Shown here: positions 35,101 to 41,720 of the stretch, piece by piece
Layout of the letters: each line of letters begins with the position of its first letter
Numbering within the stretch: position 1 is the stretch's first letter
From: Clostridia bacterium
Lineage (GTDB): Bacteria; Bacillota; Clostridia; Oscillospirales; Acutalibacteraceae
NCBI GenBank assembly: GCA_024404025.1
Contig: JAKSQP010000001.1
Span: 62,001-126,000, forward strand
Length of the DNA stretch: 64,000 nucleotides
Reading direction: 5' to 3'
Translations under genes and position numbers: made by a program
Notes under the pieces: model-generated
The model's database searches: none
Seen by the model: the letters and a program-made list of their open reading frames with translations, nothing else
Told to the model about the DNA's origin: nothing

Positions 35101-36085
35101 AACAGGTTCAACATTTATCGGCTGGGTTGATAAGGACGGAAATGAGCTTCCGGACACAATGCCCGATGCTGATATCGATGTATTCGCAAAGTTTGAGCTT
35201 AATTCCAATAAGGTAACTTATTATGATGCAGACGGCACAACAGTTCTTGAGCAGTTTGATGTAACTTACGGATCAGAAATACCCACAGCAGAAGATCCTG
35301 TTCCTCCCGTTCACGAAGATCCCGAAAACTATGAATATGTATTCGCAGGTTGGACTCCCGCAAACACCTATGAATATATGCCCGATCAGGCTCTTAACTT
35401 CACAGCAACTTATGTTCCCAGAAGACTCGGTTCAGATCATACCGCAACTTATAAGGTTGACGGCAAGACGATCGAAACCTATATTATCCATTCCGGCGAT
35501 CCTATGCAGAAGCCTGAAGATCCCAAGAAGTTCGGCAAGACCTTCATCGGCTGGAATCCCGAAGTTCCCGATGTAATGCCTGATTACGACATCACATTCG
35601 AAGCTCAGTGGGAAACCAACACAGACTTTGATCCCGTTGTTGTAGGCGGCGTTGTTGTTGCAGGCGCAGCAGTTGCAGCAATCGCAACAGCAGCTGCAGT
35701 TAACACTGCTCTCATCACCGGCGCAGCAATCATCGGCGGCGTTGTAGTTATCACCGGTATCCATCATGTTATCGAGCATTCCTACAATGTAACCTATAAG
35801 GTAAACGGCGAAGTTTACAGAACCTTCAGAATCATTGAAGGCGCAAAGATCATCGTTCCCGCTGATCCCACCAAGGAAGGCGCAGAATTCAAGGGCTGGA
35901 ATCCTGAAGTTCCCGAAAGAATGCCTGCTGAAGATATAGTATTCGAAGCAGTTTGGAGCGACAGCAATTCCGATAACCCCGCAACAGGTTCATCTTCCGC
36001 AGGTCTCGCAGCATTTGCAGCTATTTCAACAGCAGCAGTTGCAGCATTCCTTGTTTCAAAGAAGAAAAAGGAAGACGAAGAATAA
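32174..36085 (+). CDS. Large surface protein: cohesin-like head, InlB B-repeats, internal membrane hairpin, NPATG anchor
   Basis: 1303 residues. A signal peptide ends near VGVSAADGD. Residues ~30-250 look like a cohesin-type beta-sandwich. About ten Listeria-Bacteroides (InlB B-type) repeats follow to ~1150, each with endings such as GW...MP..D.../F or W. At about 1152-1197 there is a very hydrophobic Gly/Ala/Val-rich stretch that could cross the membrane twice, and then one more repeat. The end has NPATG at ~1268, a hydrophobic span and KKKKEDEE, i.e. a sortase-type anchor. Such proteins bind host or matrix surfaces. It uses CCC, GCA and GTT codons more than its neighbours, suggesting high expression. 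Confidence 0.85.
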   Translation: MKLMKKALAMFLAAIMIFSTMAVGVSAADGDSVEFKLKFVRYDEETSKWVETTKVKPGEEVRVRVYVGTNYDASHSNLLLFFDKGFLDFQLTKNGTTTQASKLTKYLNPDYPYVAGFRVGEFETYEDNFTLQDAFELYEYVDDNTAKSYGFESIADMAGKCGFITAGFSVDEEVDPAPFDSSKYLFELPFEVNDNEYVRNAISATSYIPLDFVCTIDKDGNYTDIFKIENGVTKSMKMFDEDPTLSTTPATISINSSVTFDPNGGAFDEGVTNTVSGLIDSAVPAFSAVPELAKNAFKGWSKTQNQPAEADADEAAIAELGILSAQDLANLKYGYEDLTLYAVWQKLPPADVKYDVNLYFMGTDGTYGNPQTSEATGKDGQKIEYTPEAVTGFTVDEEAGNLSVDLVDEPTAVAKQSINVYYKRNQHDVVYKDENDEVLKTFENVYFGDEIPSLETPYAPTGYDVSWTYDPAGVTTVPDSDLTIKASVTPKTYDFTFSATDSEKGLEGKFGDDAGKVVQLTYGADITDPSSEITPPEGYEFDTWAPVLPEKVTDDGAKEFEARYKAIDYTVTYKVNYADGTSATLTDLGLTGKHIGDKINVAAFPVNAGKEYTGWTFDGATYAPAAEFEMPAKNVEFVATESKIEYTYTFNAVVENVSGKFDDDATTKTATYYYGDVPALPEEEIVPPTGYQFDGWSEELPDTVTESKTFTAKYKAIDYSITYVVNNAPAGVSAPAKAEGKHYNDKVVIESLPTVGDGYEIDGWYNGDEKVEAGSEFTMPADNVTLTADVSTKKFKINFDAAGGEAVESLEVEFGKPVENLPVTTKDDYDFAGWVDGARTPVESIDSMPANDIYLTAQWTRKEYKITYKYGQNVPEGAPAVPAESKSVSGETIIVAGKASLAGWEFDGWKYNGVVVTTFEMPKENVELIGEWRRKGGNVNFYLAKNEDGTPAGEPYDTQWVDEGETISLPENDPTRTGSTFIGWVDKDGNELPDTMPDADIDVFAKFELNSNKVTYYDADGTTVLEQFDVTYGSEIPTAEDPVPPVHEDPENYEYVFAGWTPANTYEYMPDQALNFTATYVPRRLGSDHTATYKVDGKTIETYIIHSGDPMQKPEDPKKFGKTFIGWNPEVPDVMPDYDITFEAQWETNTDFDPVVVGGVVVAGAAVAAIATAAAVNTALITGAAIIGGVVVITGIHHVIEHSYNVTYKVNGEVYRTFRIIEGAKIIVPADPTKEGAEFKGWNPEVPERMPAEDIVFEAVWSDSNSDNPATGSSSAGLAAFAAISTAAVAAFLVSKKKKEDEE

Positions 36086-36114
36086 TTTGCGATTCTTCAA
36101 CTGAATAGACCCTA

Positions 36115-36144
36115 ATGGCTGCCATTTTCATGGCAGCCATTTTT
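36115..36144 (+). terminator. Terminator after the surface protein gene
   Basis: ATGGCTGCCA and TGGCAGCCAT pair around TTTTCA; five T follow. Confidence 0.85.
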
Positions 36145-36235
36145 GTTGCCGCTTTTTTGTGCCAAATAACAGAAATCAAATCCCGCAGGGCACGGATTCA
36201 ATGTGCAGGAAAAATTTTTTCAGCAAAACCGTAGG

Positions 36236-36253
36236 GCACGGATTTATCCGTGC
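36236..36253. repeat. Short interrupted palindrome GCACGGAT/ATCCGTGC
   Basis: Eight-base arms around TT in a GTAGGGCACGG context; a related GCAGGGCACGG sits at about 36186. These resemble dispersed intergenic repeats. Confidence 0.5.
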
Positions 36254-36295
36254 TGTGTGAAAATTTACGATTGATTTTTTAAGAGAACGGTAAGT

Positions 36296-36569
36296 TGACC
36301 GAGTGATGATAAAACGAACCCATTTTCTTTCGTTTTAAAGCAGCTATCTGCTTCGTTGCCCTCATTCGCAATACACAAAGTATTACTCATTCGGCCGCCT
36401 CGCATATAACTACTCTAAAACGAAATAAAACTTGCCTTGAATTTGAGATATTTTTTCGTATGACAAGGAAGAGGAAGCAGCAAGGCTTGGTGCCTTGCAA
36501 TGACGATGACGCTGTCAGGCGGAAAAAGAACCGGATTCAAGGTGGGTTCGGATTATTATCACTCGGTTA
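36296..36569. mobile_element. MITE-like element with about 28-bp imperfect terminal inverted repeats
   Basis: The left end (36296-36323, TGACCGAGTGATGATAAAAC...) and the reverse complement of the right end (36542-36569, TAACCGAGTGATAATAATCC...) match at about 22 of 28 positions, both closing with CGAACCCA. The 274-bp span has no ORF, but holds short hairpins (CAAGGC/GCCTTG near 36481). No clear target duplication is seen by eye. Confidence 0.55.
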
Positions 36570-36657
36570 CCCTACGATGTGTGATTTGATAATTCAACAA
36601 CAAATAAAATGAGCAGTAATCCATTGAAGATTACTGCTCTGAAATATTTATGGTCAA

Positions 36658-37503
36658 TTATTTAATGACCTCTGCGGTCCAGGAATATTCAAATTTTTCG
36701 CCTTTGTTCAGATGCTGAATGCCTCTCTTCTGCGAAAAATCATCTTTGCGGTCTCTGCCGTCATTAACGCCGTACCACGGCTCAATGCAAACATAGGGCG
36801 CTCCGGGTTTTGCCCATATTCCGAGGAACGGACAGTCGCCGAAGGTGAATTCAATTTCGTTTTCGCCCTTGATTCGAAGCTTCTTCGATTTCATGCCTGA
36901 AAGAATGAGAGCGTCCGGCTCAAATATCTCTTTTGTAATTTCGATTTCACGGCAGTTATCGAGAAGAGGATATTTCTTATCAATAATTATGCTGTCGGAA
37001 TCAATTCTTTCGGTTGAAATTGTTTCGGGATATTCAAATTCGATCTTGTCACCGATGCTGCAATTGAATCCGGGATGTGCGCCGAGCGAAAAATACATCT
37101 CGCCGTTATTGGTATTGTCAACAACAAAAGTGTTTTTAAGAGCATTGCCGATGAGCTCAAAAATAACGGTCAGCTTGAAGCTGAAAGGATATTTTGCAAG
37201 CGTATCTTCTGTTGAAGAGAGTGAAAAAACCGCTTTTGAGCCGCTGCATTCTTCAACATTGAAAAGAAGCTTTCTTGCAAGGCCGTGCTTCGGCATTGAA
37301 TATTCTTTCCCGCTCCAACGATATTTTTCATCAAGAAGCATTCCGATTATCGGGAAAAGAATCGGAGCCTGGCCGTACCAGATTTCCGTTTTGCCATACC
37401 ATACATATTCCTTGCCGTTTTCTTTAGAAACGAGGGAATGAAGCTGTGCGCCCATATCGTCTATTTCGCAGGTCAGAAAATCATTTTCAATTTTGTAATA
37501 CAT
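36658..37503 (-). CDS. Aldose 1-epimerase family protein (LacX-like)
   Basis: 281 residues of the galactose-mutarotase fold: YYKIENDFLTCEIDDMGAQL at the N-terminus, LFPIIGMLL near 50, MPKHGLAR near 71, FSLGAHPGFNC near 145 and a late YVCIEPWYGVNDG. The HGLAR and HPGF histidines are the catalytic landmarks of LacX/YphB-type members, which interconvert sugar anomers. It is preceded by AAAGGAG. It is divergent from the DapA-type aldolase gene, and both probably serve sugar degradation. Confidence 0.85.
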   Translation of the reverse strand: MYYKIENDFLTCEIDDMGAQLHSLVSKENGKEYVWYGKTEIWYGQAPILFPIIGMLLDEKYRWSGKEYSMPKHGLARKLLFNVEECSGSKAVFSLSSTEDTLAKYPFSFKLTVIFELIGNALKNTFVVDNTNNGEMYFSLGAHPGFNCSIGDKIEFEYPETISTERIDSDSIIIDKKYPLLDNCREIEITKEIFEPDALILSGMKSKKLRIKGENEIEFTFGDCPFLGIWAKPGAPYVCIEPWYGVNDGRDRKDDFSQKRGIQHLNKGEKFEYSWTAEVIK

Positions 37504-37582
37504 TGTTAATCTCCTTTGATTATTATATAATTAAATTCTATTTTATATTGACAAAAATGTCAATGATTATCTTCTGCATCTA

Positions 37583-37611
37583 TTGATTTTTTTCTCTTTT
37601 TGATATATAAT
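37583..37611 (+). promoter_or_regulatory. Promoter of the DapA-family aldolase
   Basis: TTGATT at 37583-37588, 17 bases, TATAAT at 37606-37611. It lies 36 bases before the ATG at 37647. Confidence 0.65.
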
Positions 37612-37646
37612 GTAAAATGTAAAAATATGTTAAGGAGGCTGTTATT

Positions 37647-38537
37647 ATGCCTGAATACAATGAATTTGCCGGAGTTTATTCGCTTCTGCTTACCCCATTC
37701 AACTGGGATAGAACAATTGATTACAAAGCTTATGAAAATTATGTTGCGTGGCAGGCTTCAAAGAAGCCGCAGCATCTTTTCGCAAACTGCGGTTCATCTG
37801 AAATGACAAGTCTTTCCGTTGAGGAAAGAATCAAGCTTGCGGGCCTTGCCGTTAAAAATTCAAACGGCGTTCCCATCTTCGCAACCGGCAACCTTGAAGC
37901 GGATTTTAATGCCCAGACGGAAGAAATGAAAGCTCTTGAGCAGGCAGGCGTTGCAGGCCTTGTTTTCGTAACAAAGGGAATGTGCGACAAACAGGCGGAG
38001 CAGTTTGATTATCTTTCGGCTCTTCTTGCCGAAACAAAGCTTCCCGTTATTCTTTATGAATTCCCCGGAATGCAGCCGCATCTTATGAATGCTGATGTTT
38101 ATGGCAAGCTCGCCGCAATCGGCATCAAGGGAATTAAAGACACAACCTGCCACATGAATATGATTAAGGAAAAAATTGCCGTTCAGGGCGAATCCAATGT
38201 TCTTCAGGCGAATATTCCTCTCCTTTATGATGCTTATCTTGCAGGAGCAAGAGGCGTTGTTGCAACTCCCACAACCTGCGGCACTCAGCTTTTTGTTAAG
38301 ATGTGGGATGAATTTGCAAAGGGAGAAATTGAAAAAGCAAAAATTACTCATCAGCATATTATCCTTCTTGATAATGCCATTGATTCCGGTTTTAATGCAA
38401 GCGCAAAATATCTTGTCAATCTCCAGGGCATTAAGATGAATTGGTACACAAGAGGCGGCCACAATCTCGGCGAAGCAAGAATGAGATCACTTGAAGTTTA
38501 TCACGATTGGGCAAAATCAGTCGGAGATCTTGACTGA
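37647..38537 (+). CDS. DapA/NanA-family (DHDPS-like) aldolase
   Basis: 296 residues of the class I aldolase barrel: LLLTPFNWDRTID near 13, catalytic Tyr near 137 (LYEFPG) and the Schiff-base Lys near 164 (GIKDTT). AAGGAGG precedes the ATG. True DapA would carry the GTTGE motif; here the segment reads ANCGSSEMTSLS, so the enzyme more likely splits or builds a sugar acid or N-acetylneuraminate-type compound. The neighbouring LacX-like epimerase supports a sugar role. The exact substrate is undetermined. Confidence 0.8.
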   Translation: MPEYNEFAGVYSLLLTPFNWDRTIDYKAYENYVAWQASKKPQHLFANCGSSEMTSLSVEERIKLAGLAVKNSNGVPIFATGNLEADFNAQTEEMKALEQAGVAGLVFVTKGMCDKQAEQFDYLSALLAETKLPVILYEFPGMQPHLMNADVYGKLAAIGIKGIKDTTCHMNMIKEKIAVQGESNVLQANIPLLYDAYLAGARGVVATPTTCGTQLFVKMWDEFAKGEIEKAKITHQHIILLDNAIDSGFNASAKYLVNLQGIKMNWYTRGGHNLGEARMRSLEVYHDWAKSVGDLD

Positions 38538-38564
38538 TAATTCAAGCATATTGCGGGGGTTATT

Positions 38565-40028
38565 ATGAAAAAATTAAGTGCAAATGTCTGCGCTGTTACT
38601 CATGCGGGCAGAGTTCGTAAAGAAAACGAAGATAATTACAGCCTTAACGGCAGGCTCACATCAAACGGAGACCTGAAAAAAGGCTCTGCATTCGTTCAGA
38701 AAATGACCGAGCCGTTCCATCTTGTAGTTTGTGACGGCATGGGCGGCGAAAGCTTCGGCGAACTTGCTTCGGGAATTGCAGTTGAAACCCTTTCAAAGAA
38801 CGCAAAAGAAATTTATATAAGCGGCGAAGATTTCAGCTTTGCGATTTCAAACAGTCTTGATGAAGCAAACGAAAAAATCTGCAATGAAATTACCGCAAGG
38901 GGTGCCAGAATGGGCACAACTCTTGCCGCAATTTACGCTGTTAAGGGAAGCGTTATCTGCGTTAACATCGGCGACACGAGAATTTATCATTTCTCAAAGG
39001 GTATGCTTGAGCAGATAAGCTTTGATCATACTCACGCTCAAAGCATTGTTGACGCCGGAGAAGCTCCGCAGGCAAAAATCAGCAGTATTCCCGATGCAAA
39101 GAGATTAACAAAGCATCTTGGTGTTTTTCCCGAAGAATCAAATCTTTCCCCGAATATCAGCATTATCAACGATATTGATGACGGCGATGTTATTATGCTT
39201 TGCAGCGACGGATTGACCGATATGCTTTCAGACGCCGAAATTGCCGATATTATTTCAAAGGGCGAAAGTGCGCAGGATGTTTCGGGAAAGCTTGTCAGAA
39301 AAGCTCTTGAAAACGGCGGAAAAGATAATGTTACGGTTATGACCGCTTTCATCAATGCGGAAGAAACCGCAGTTTTCACTCCTATTGCCGAAAAAATGGT
39401 CGGCGACAAGGATGCGGACTATGAGGAAGAATACAGAAACAGCTATGGCGCAAACCAGGCGGCATTCGATGAAGATGCTGTTTCTCCCTATGCAAATGCA
39501 GATGCAAGAGCATACGAAGACGGAAATGACAAGATGAAGATCATAAAGATTCTTCTTATCATTCTTGCGGCTCTTCTTGTTCTTATCGGCGCTGCGGCAG
39601 TTATAAAAACTGTTATTGATAAGAAAGCAGCTTCGGCTGATGCTTCAACAACAGAGGCGGGAACCACATATAATTATCAGAATTATATTCCCACTGTTCC
39701 CGTTTCCGAAATTTCAACATGGAGTTTAACAACTTCAGAAGAATCAACAACGGAAGAAACAACAGAAGAAACAACGAGAAGAAGAACATACACAACTCGC
39801 AGATATACGGAAAAAACAACAAGAAGACAGTCTTCAACACAGAAAACAACGGATGCACCTGCAACGGAAGCTCCAACAACTCCTGCAACGGAAGCTCCAA
39901 CAACTCCCGCAACAGAAGCTCCTACAACTCCTGCAACGGAAGCTCCAACAACTCCCGCAACAGATGCTCCCACAACTCCGGCCACGCGTTCTCCCTCTGA
40001 CGAGGATCCGGAATCTCCACGCTCGTAA
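38565..40028 (+). CDS. PP2C-type protein phosphatase with a membrane anchor and Thr-rich repeat tail
   Basis: 487 residues. The PP2C domain (about 5-260) has the metal motifs VVCDGMGGESFG (~57), NIGDTRIYHF (~138), MLCSDGLTDML (~213) and GGKDNVTVMTAF (~247). A single membrane span follows near 326-347. The outer part is Thr/Glu/Ala/Pro-rich and ends in at least five copies of an eight-residue unit (ATEAPTTP). Soluble PrpC-type phosphatases normally pair with a PASTA kinase and lack such a tail; here there is no kinase gene. It may sense or stalk through the wall. The repeats span 39857-39985 in DNA. Confidence 0.85.
   Translation: MKKLSANVCAVTHAGRVRKENEDNYSLNGRLTSNGDLKKGSAFVQKMTEPFHLVVCDGMGGESFGELASGIAVETLSKNAKEIYISGEDFSFAISNSLDEANEKICNEITARGARMGTTLAAIYAVKGSVICVNIGDTRIYHFSKGMLEQISFDHTHAQSIVDAGEAPQAKISSIPDAKRLTKHLGVFPEESNLSPNISIINDIDDGDVIMLCSDGLTDMLSDAEIADIISKGESAQDVSGKLVRKALENGGKDNVTVMTAFINAEETAVFTPIAEKMVGDKDADYEEEYRNSYGANQAAFDEDAVSPYANADARAYEDGNDKMKIIKILLIILAALLVLIGAAAVIKTVIDKKAASADASTTEAGTTYNYQNYIPTVPVSEISTWSLTTSEESTTEETTEETTRRRTYTTRRYTEKTTRRQSSTQKTTDAPATEAPTTPATEAPTTPATEAPTTPATEAPTTPATDAPTTPATRSPSDEDPESPRS
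39857..39985 (+). repeat. 24-bp coding repeats in the PP2C gene
   Basis: About five near-identical 24-base units (CCTGCAACGGAAGCTCCAAC-type) encode ATEAPTTP repeats. Copies differ only by synonymous or single changes, as expected for a region that gains and loses units by slippage. Confidence 0.85.
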
Positions 40029-40053
40029 AGCTAAATCACTTTACAAAATTGAC

Positions 40054-40088
40054 AACGGCTTGCAGTATGATGCTGCAAGCCGTTTTTC
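40054..40088 (+). terminator. Terminator after the PP2C gene
   Basis: AACGGCTTGCAG pairs with CTGCAAGCCGTT; five T follow the stem. Confidence 0.85.
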
Positions 40089-40121
40089 TTGTTTATCAAC
40101 GGGTATAGGGGTTCTGAATGC

Positions 40122-40162
40122 AAAAAAAGAGCTTCTGTAAAGCTTCGTAGCTTTACAGAAGC
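40122..40162 (-). terminator. Terminator after the lipase gene
   Basis: A perfect 13-base stem (GCTTCTGTAAAGC) with loop TTCGTA, followed on the minus strand by seven T. Confidence 0.85.
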
Positions 40163-40176
40163 AACATAAAATAAGC

Positions 40177-41112
40177 TTAATCCAGTTTTGAAAGAGCCCA
40201 GTTTCCGATATCATCATAAACTGATTTTCTTTCGATTTCGTTATGAATTTCGTGGCGCATACCGTCATAAAGTTTAAGGGTGATATCCTTGCTTCCGGCA
40301 GCCTTGAGATCGTTATAAACCTGTTTGACTCCTTCGCCGTATTGACCGACGGGATCTTCTTTTCCTGCGATTATGAAGAGGGGAAGACCGTTATAAACTC
40401 TTCCGAACCAGTCTTTTCCGGAAACCTTTGTTAAAATTGTGAATAAATCCTTGTAGCCAGCGGCGGTGAACATAAATCCGCAGTATTTATCGGCAATATA
40501 TTTATCAACGATTTCGTTTTCGTGAGTGAGCCAGTCAAAATTCGTTCTTGCGGGATTGATTTTGTTGTTGTATGCGCCGAATGCAAGGCCGTCAATGAAT
40601 TTGCTTCTGAATCTTTCGCCTTTCAGCTTGCCGATTGCGCCTGCAAGACCGATTGCGATTCCCGAAGCGGGATTTTTACCGCTTGTGCCGCATATTATTG
40701 CTCCCTTGATTTTTTCATCCTTGCCGTAGCGGGCGATATATTCCCTTGCAATGAATGAGCCCATACTGTGGCCGAAGAAAATTATCGGAAGCTCGGGATA
40801 ATCTTTTTTGATTATGTTTGTGAGGGCTCTCTGGTCTTCAACGAAGGTGTTCCAGCCGTTTTTGCCAAAGAAACCGAGGTCATCATCAGATTTGACCGAT
40901 TTGCCGTGGCCGATATGGTCGGCAAGAAAAACCGCAAAGCCTTTTTCACAGAGAGAAGCGGCAAACTCCTCATATCTTTCGCCATGCTCCGCCATTCCGT
41001 GAGAAATCTGAAACGCCGCCTTGAGATTTTCCGAAGGAATCCATGCACGGGCAAAAATTTCCGAGAGACCGGAAACGGACGGGAATGTGTATTCTTTTCT
41101 GATGATTTCCAT
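40177..41112 (-). CDS. Monoacylglycerol lipase-type alpha/beta hydrolase
   Basis: 311 residues of the Hydrolase_4 (serine aminopeptidase S33-like) family. The oxyanion segment ISHGMAEHGERYEEFA near 36-52, the HIGHGKS loop and the nucleophile GHSMGS (Ser near 116) are clear. A late IAGKEDPVG contributes the Asp and DGMRHEIHNE the His. Such enzymes cleave monoacylglycerols or lysophospholipids. No signal peptide is present. A minus-strand promoter (TTGAAT, 16 bases, TATAAT at 41148-41143) drives it. Confidence 0.85.
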   Translation of the reverse strand: MEIIRKEYTFPSVSGLSEIFARAWIPSENLKAAFQISHGMAEHGERYEEFAASLCEKGFAVFLADHIGHGKSVKSDDDLGFFGKNGWNTFVEDQRALTNIIKKDYPELPIIFFGHSMGSFIAREYIARYGKDEKIKGAIICGTSGKNPASGIAIGLAGAIGKLKGERFRSKFIDGLAFGAYNNKINPARTNFDWLTHENEIVDKYIADKYCGFMFTAAGYKDLFTILTKVSGKDWFGRVYNGLPLFIIAGKEDPVGQYGEGVKQVYNDLKAAGSKDITLKLYDGMRHEIHNEIERKSVYDDIGNWALSKLD

Positions 41113-41142
41113 AAAGACAGTCCTTTCATGAAGTATATCTAT

Positions 41143-41170
41143 ATTATAGCATATAATGAAAAAAATTCAA
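41143..41170 (-). promoter_or_regulatory. Promoter of the lipase gene
   Basis: On the minus strand TTGAAT (41170-41165) and TATAAT (41148-41143) are 16 bases apart. Confidence 0.6.
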
Positions 41171-41282
41171 CCTTTTAATAAGTTTACATTTCGTACACTT
41201 ATAATGCCGAATCTGTACACAATTTAATGTTATTATATTACTGCAGCGGAAAAGAATTCTGCTCTTGAAAGGAGTGCCTGAA

Positions 41283-41720
41283 TTGAAAAGCAAATCTCCA
41301 TGCGTTATGGTCTGCGTTACTCCTCAGGAATGCTGCACAAGGCTTATTGAAGCCGGAGCAAGGGCCGCAAAAGAAACGGGCTATGAATTGAGAGTTATCA
41401 GCGTTTTTCGGAAAGAAGGGTGTATGGATCCCGAAACAAGTCAGATCCTTGAAAGGCTTTCGGAATTCGCCGGAAAATTTGACGCTCTTATGGATGTTTA
41501 TTTTAACGATGAAGCTTCAATAACAGTTGCCGTTGCGGCGGTCAGAGCAGATGCAAAGTTAGTGATAACGGGCTTTCCGAAGGATGGCTCAAGCGGATTT
41601 ATTCAGCAGATTCACGAGCTGATGCCGAAAATTCCGATTACGATGATTGACGAAAACTGCGATGAATATAAAATTCTGCCGTTTGACAGAAATTATCCGG
41701 AAACGAAATCAGTTCATTGA
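41283..41720 (+). CDS. Universal stress protein-like domain protein
   Basis: 145 residues from the TTG at 41283, which AAAGGAG at 41268-41274 selects. The opening CVMVCVTPQECCTRLIEAGA resembles the USP-type domain found in KdpD and related sensors (nucleotide-binding Rossmann-like fold). A Gly-rich ATP loop is not obvious, so it may not bind ATP. It runs 12 bases into the 3' end of the convergent recG gene. Function unknown. Confidence 0.65.
   Translation: MKSKSPCVMVCVTPQECCTRLIEAGARAAKETGYELRVISVFRKEGCMDPETSQILERLSEFAGKFDALMDVYFNDEASITVAVAAVRADAKLVITGFPKDGSSGFIQQIHELMPKIPITMIDENCDEYKILPFDRNYPETKSVH

Noticed and set aside
37647..38537. Lysine biosynthesis dapA
   Set aside because: The GTTGE motif of DapA is missing and the neighbours are sugar genes, so only the aldolase family is claimed.
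39613..39985. Antisense frames over the PP2C repeats
   Set aside because: Low-complexity artefacts of the 24-bp coding repeat.
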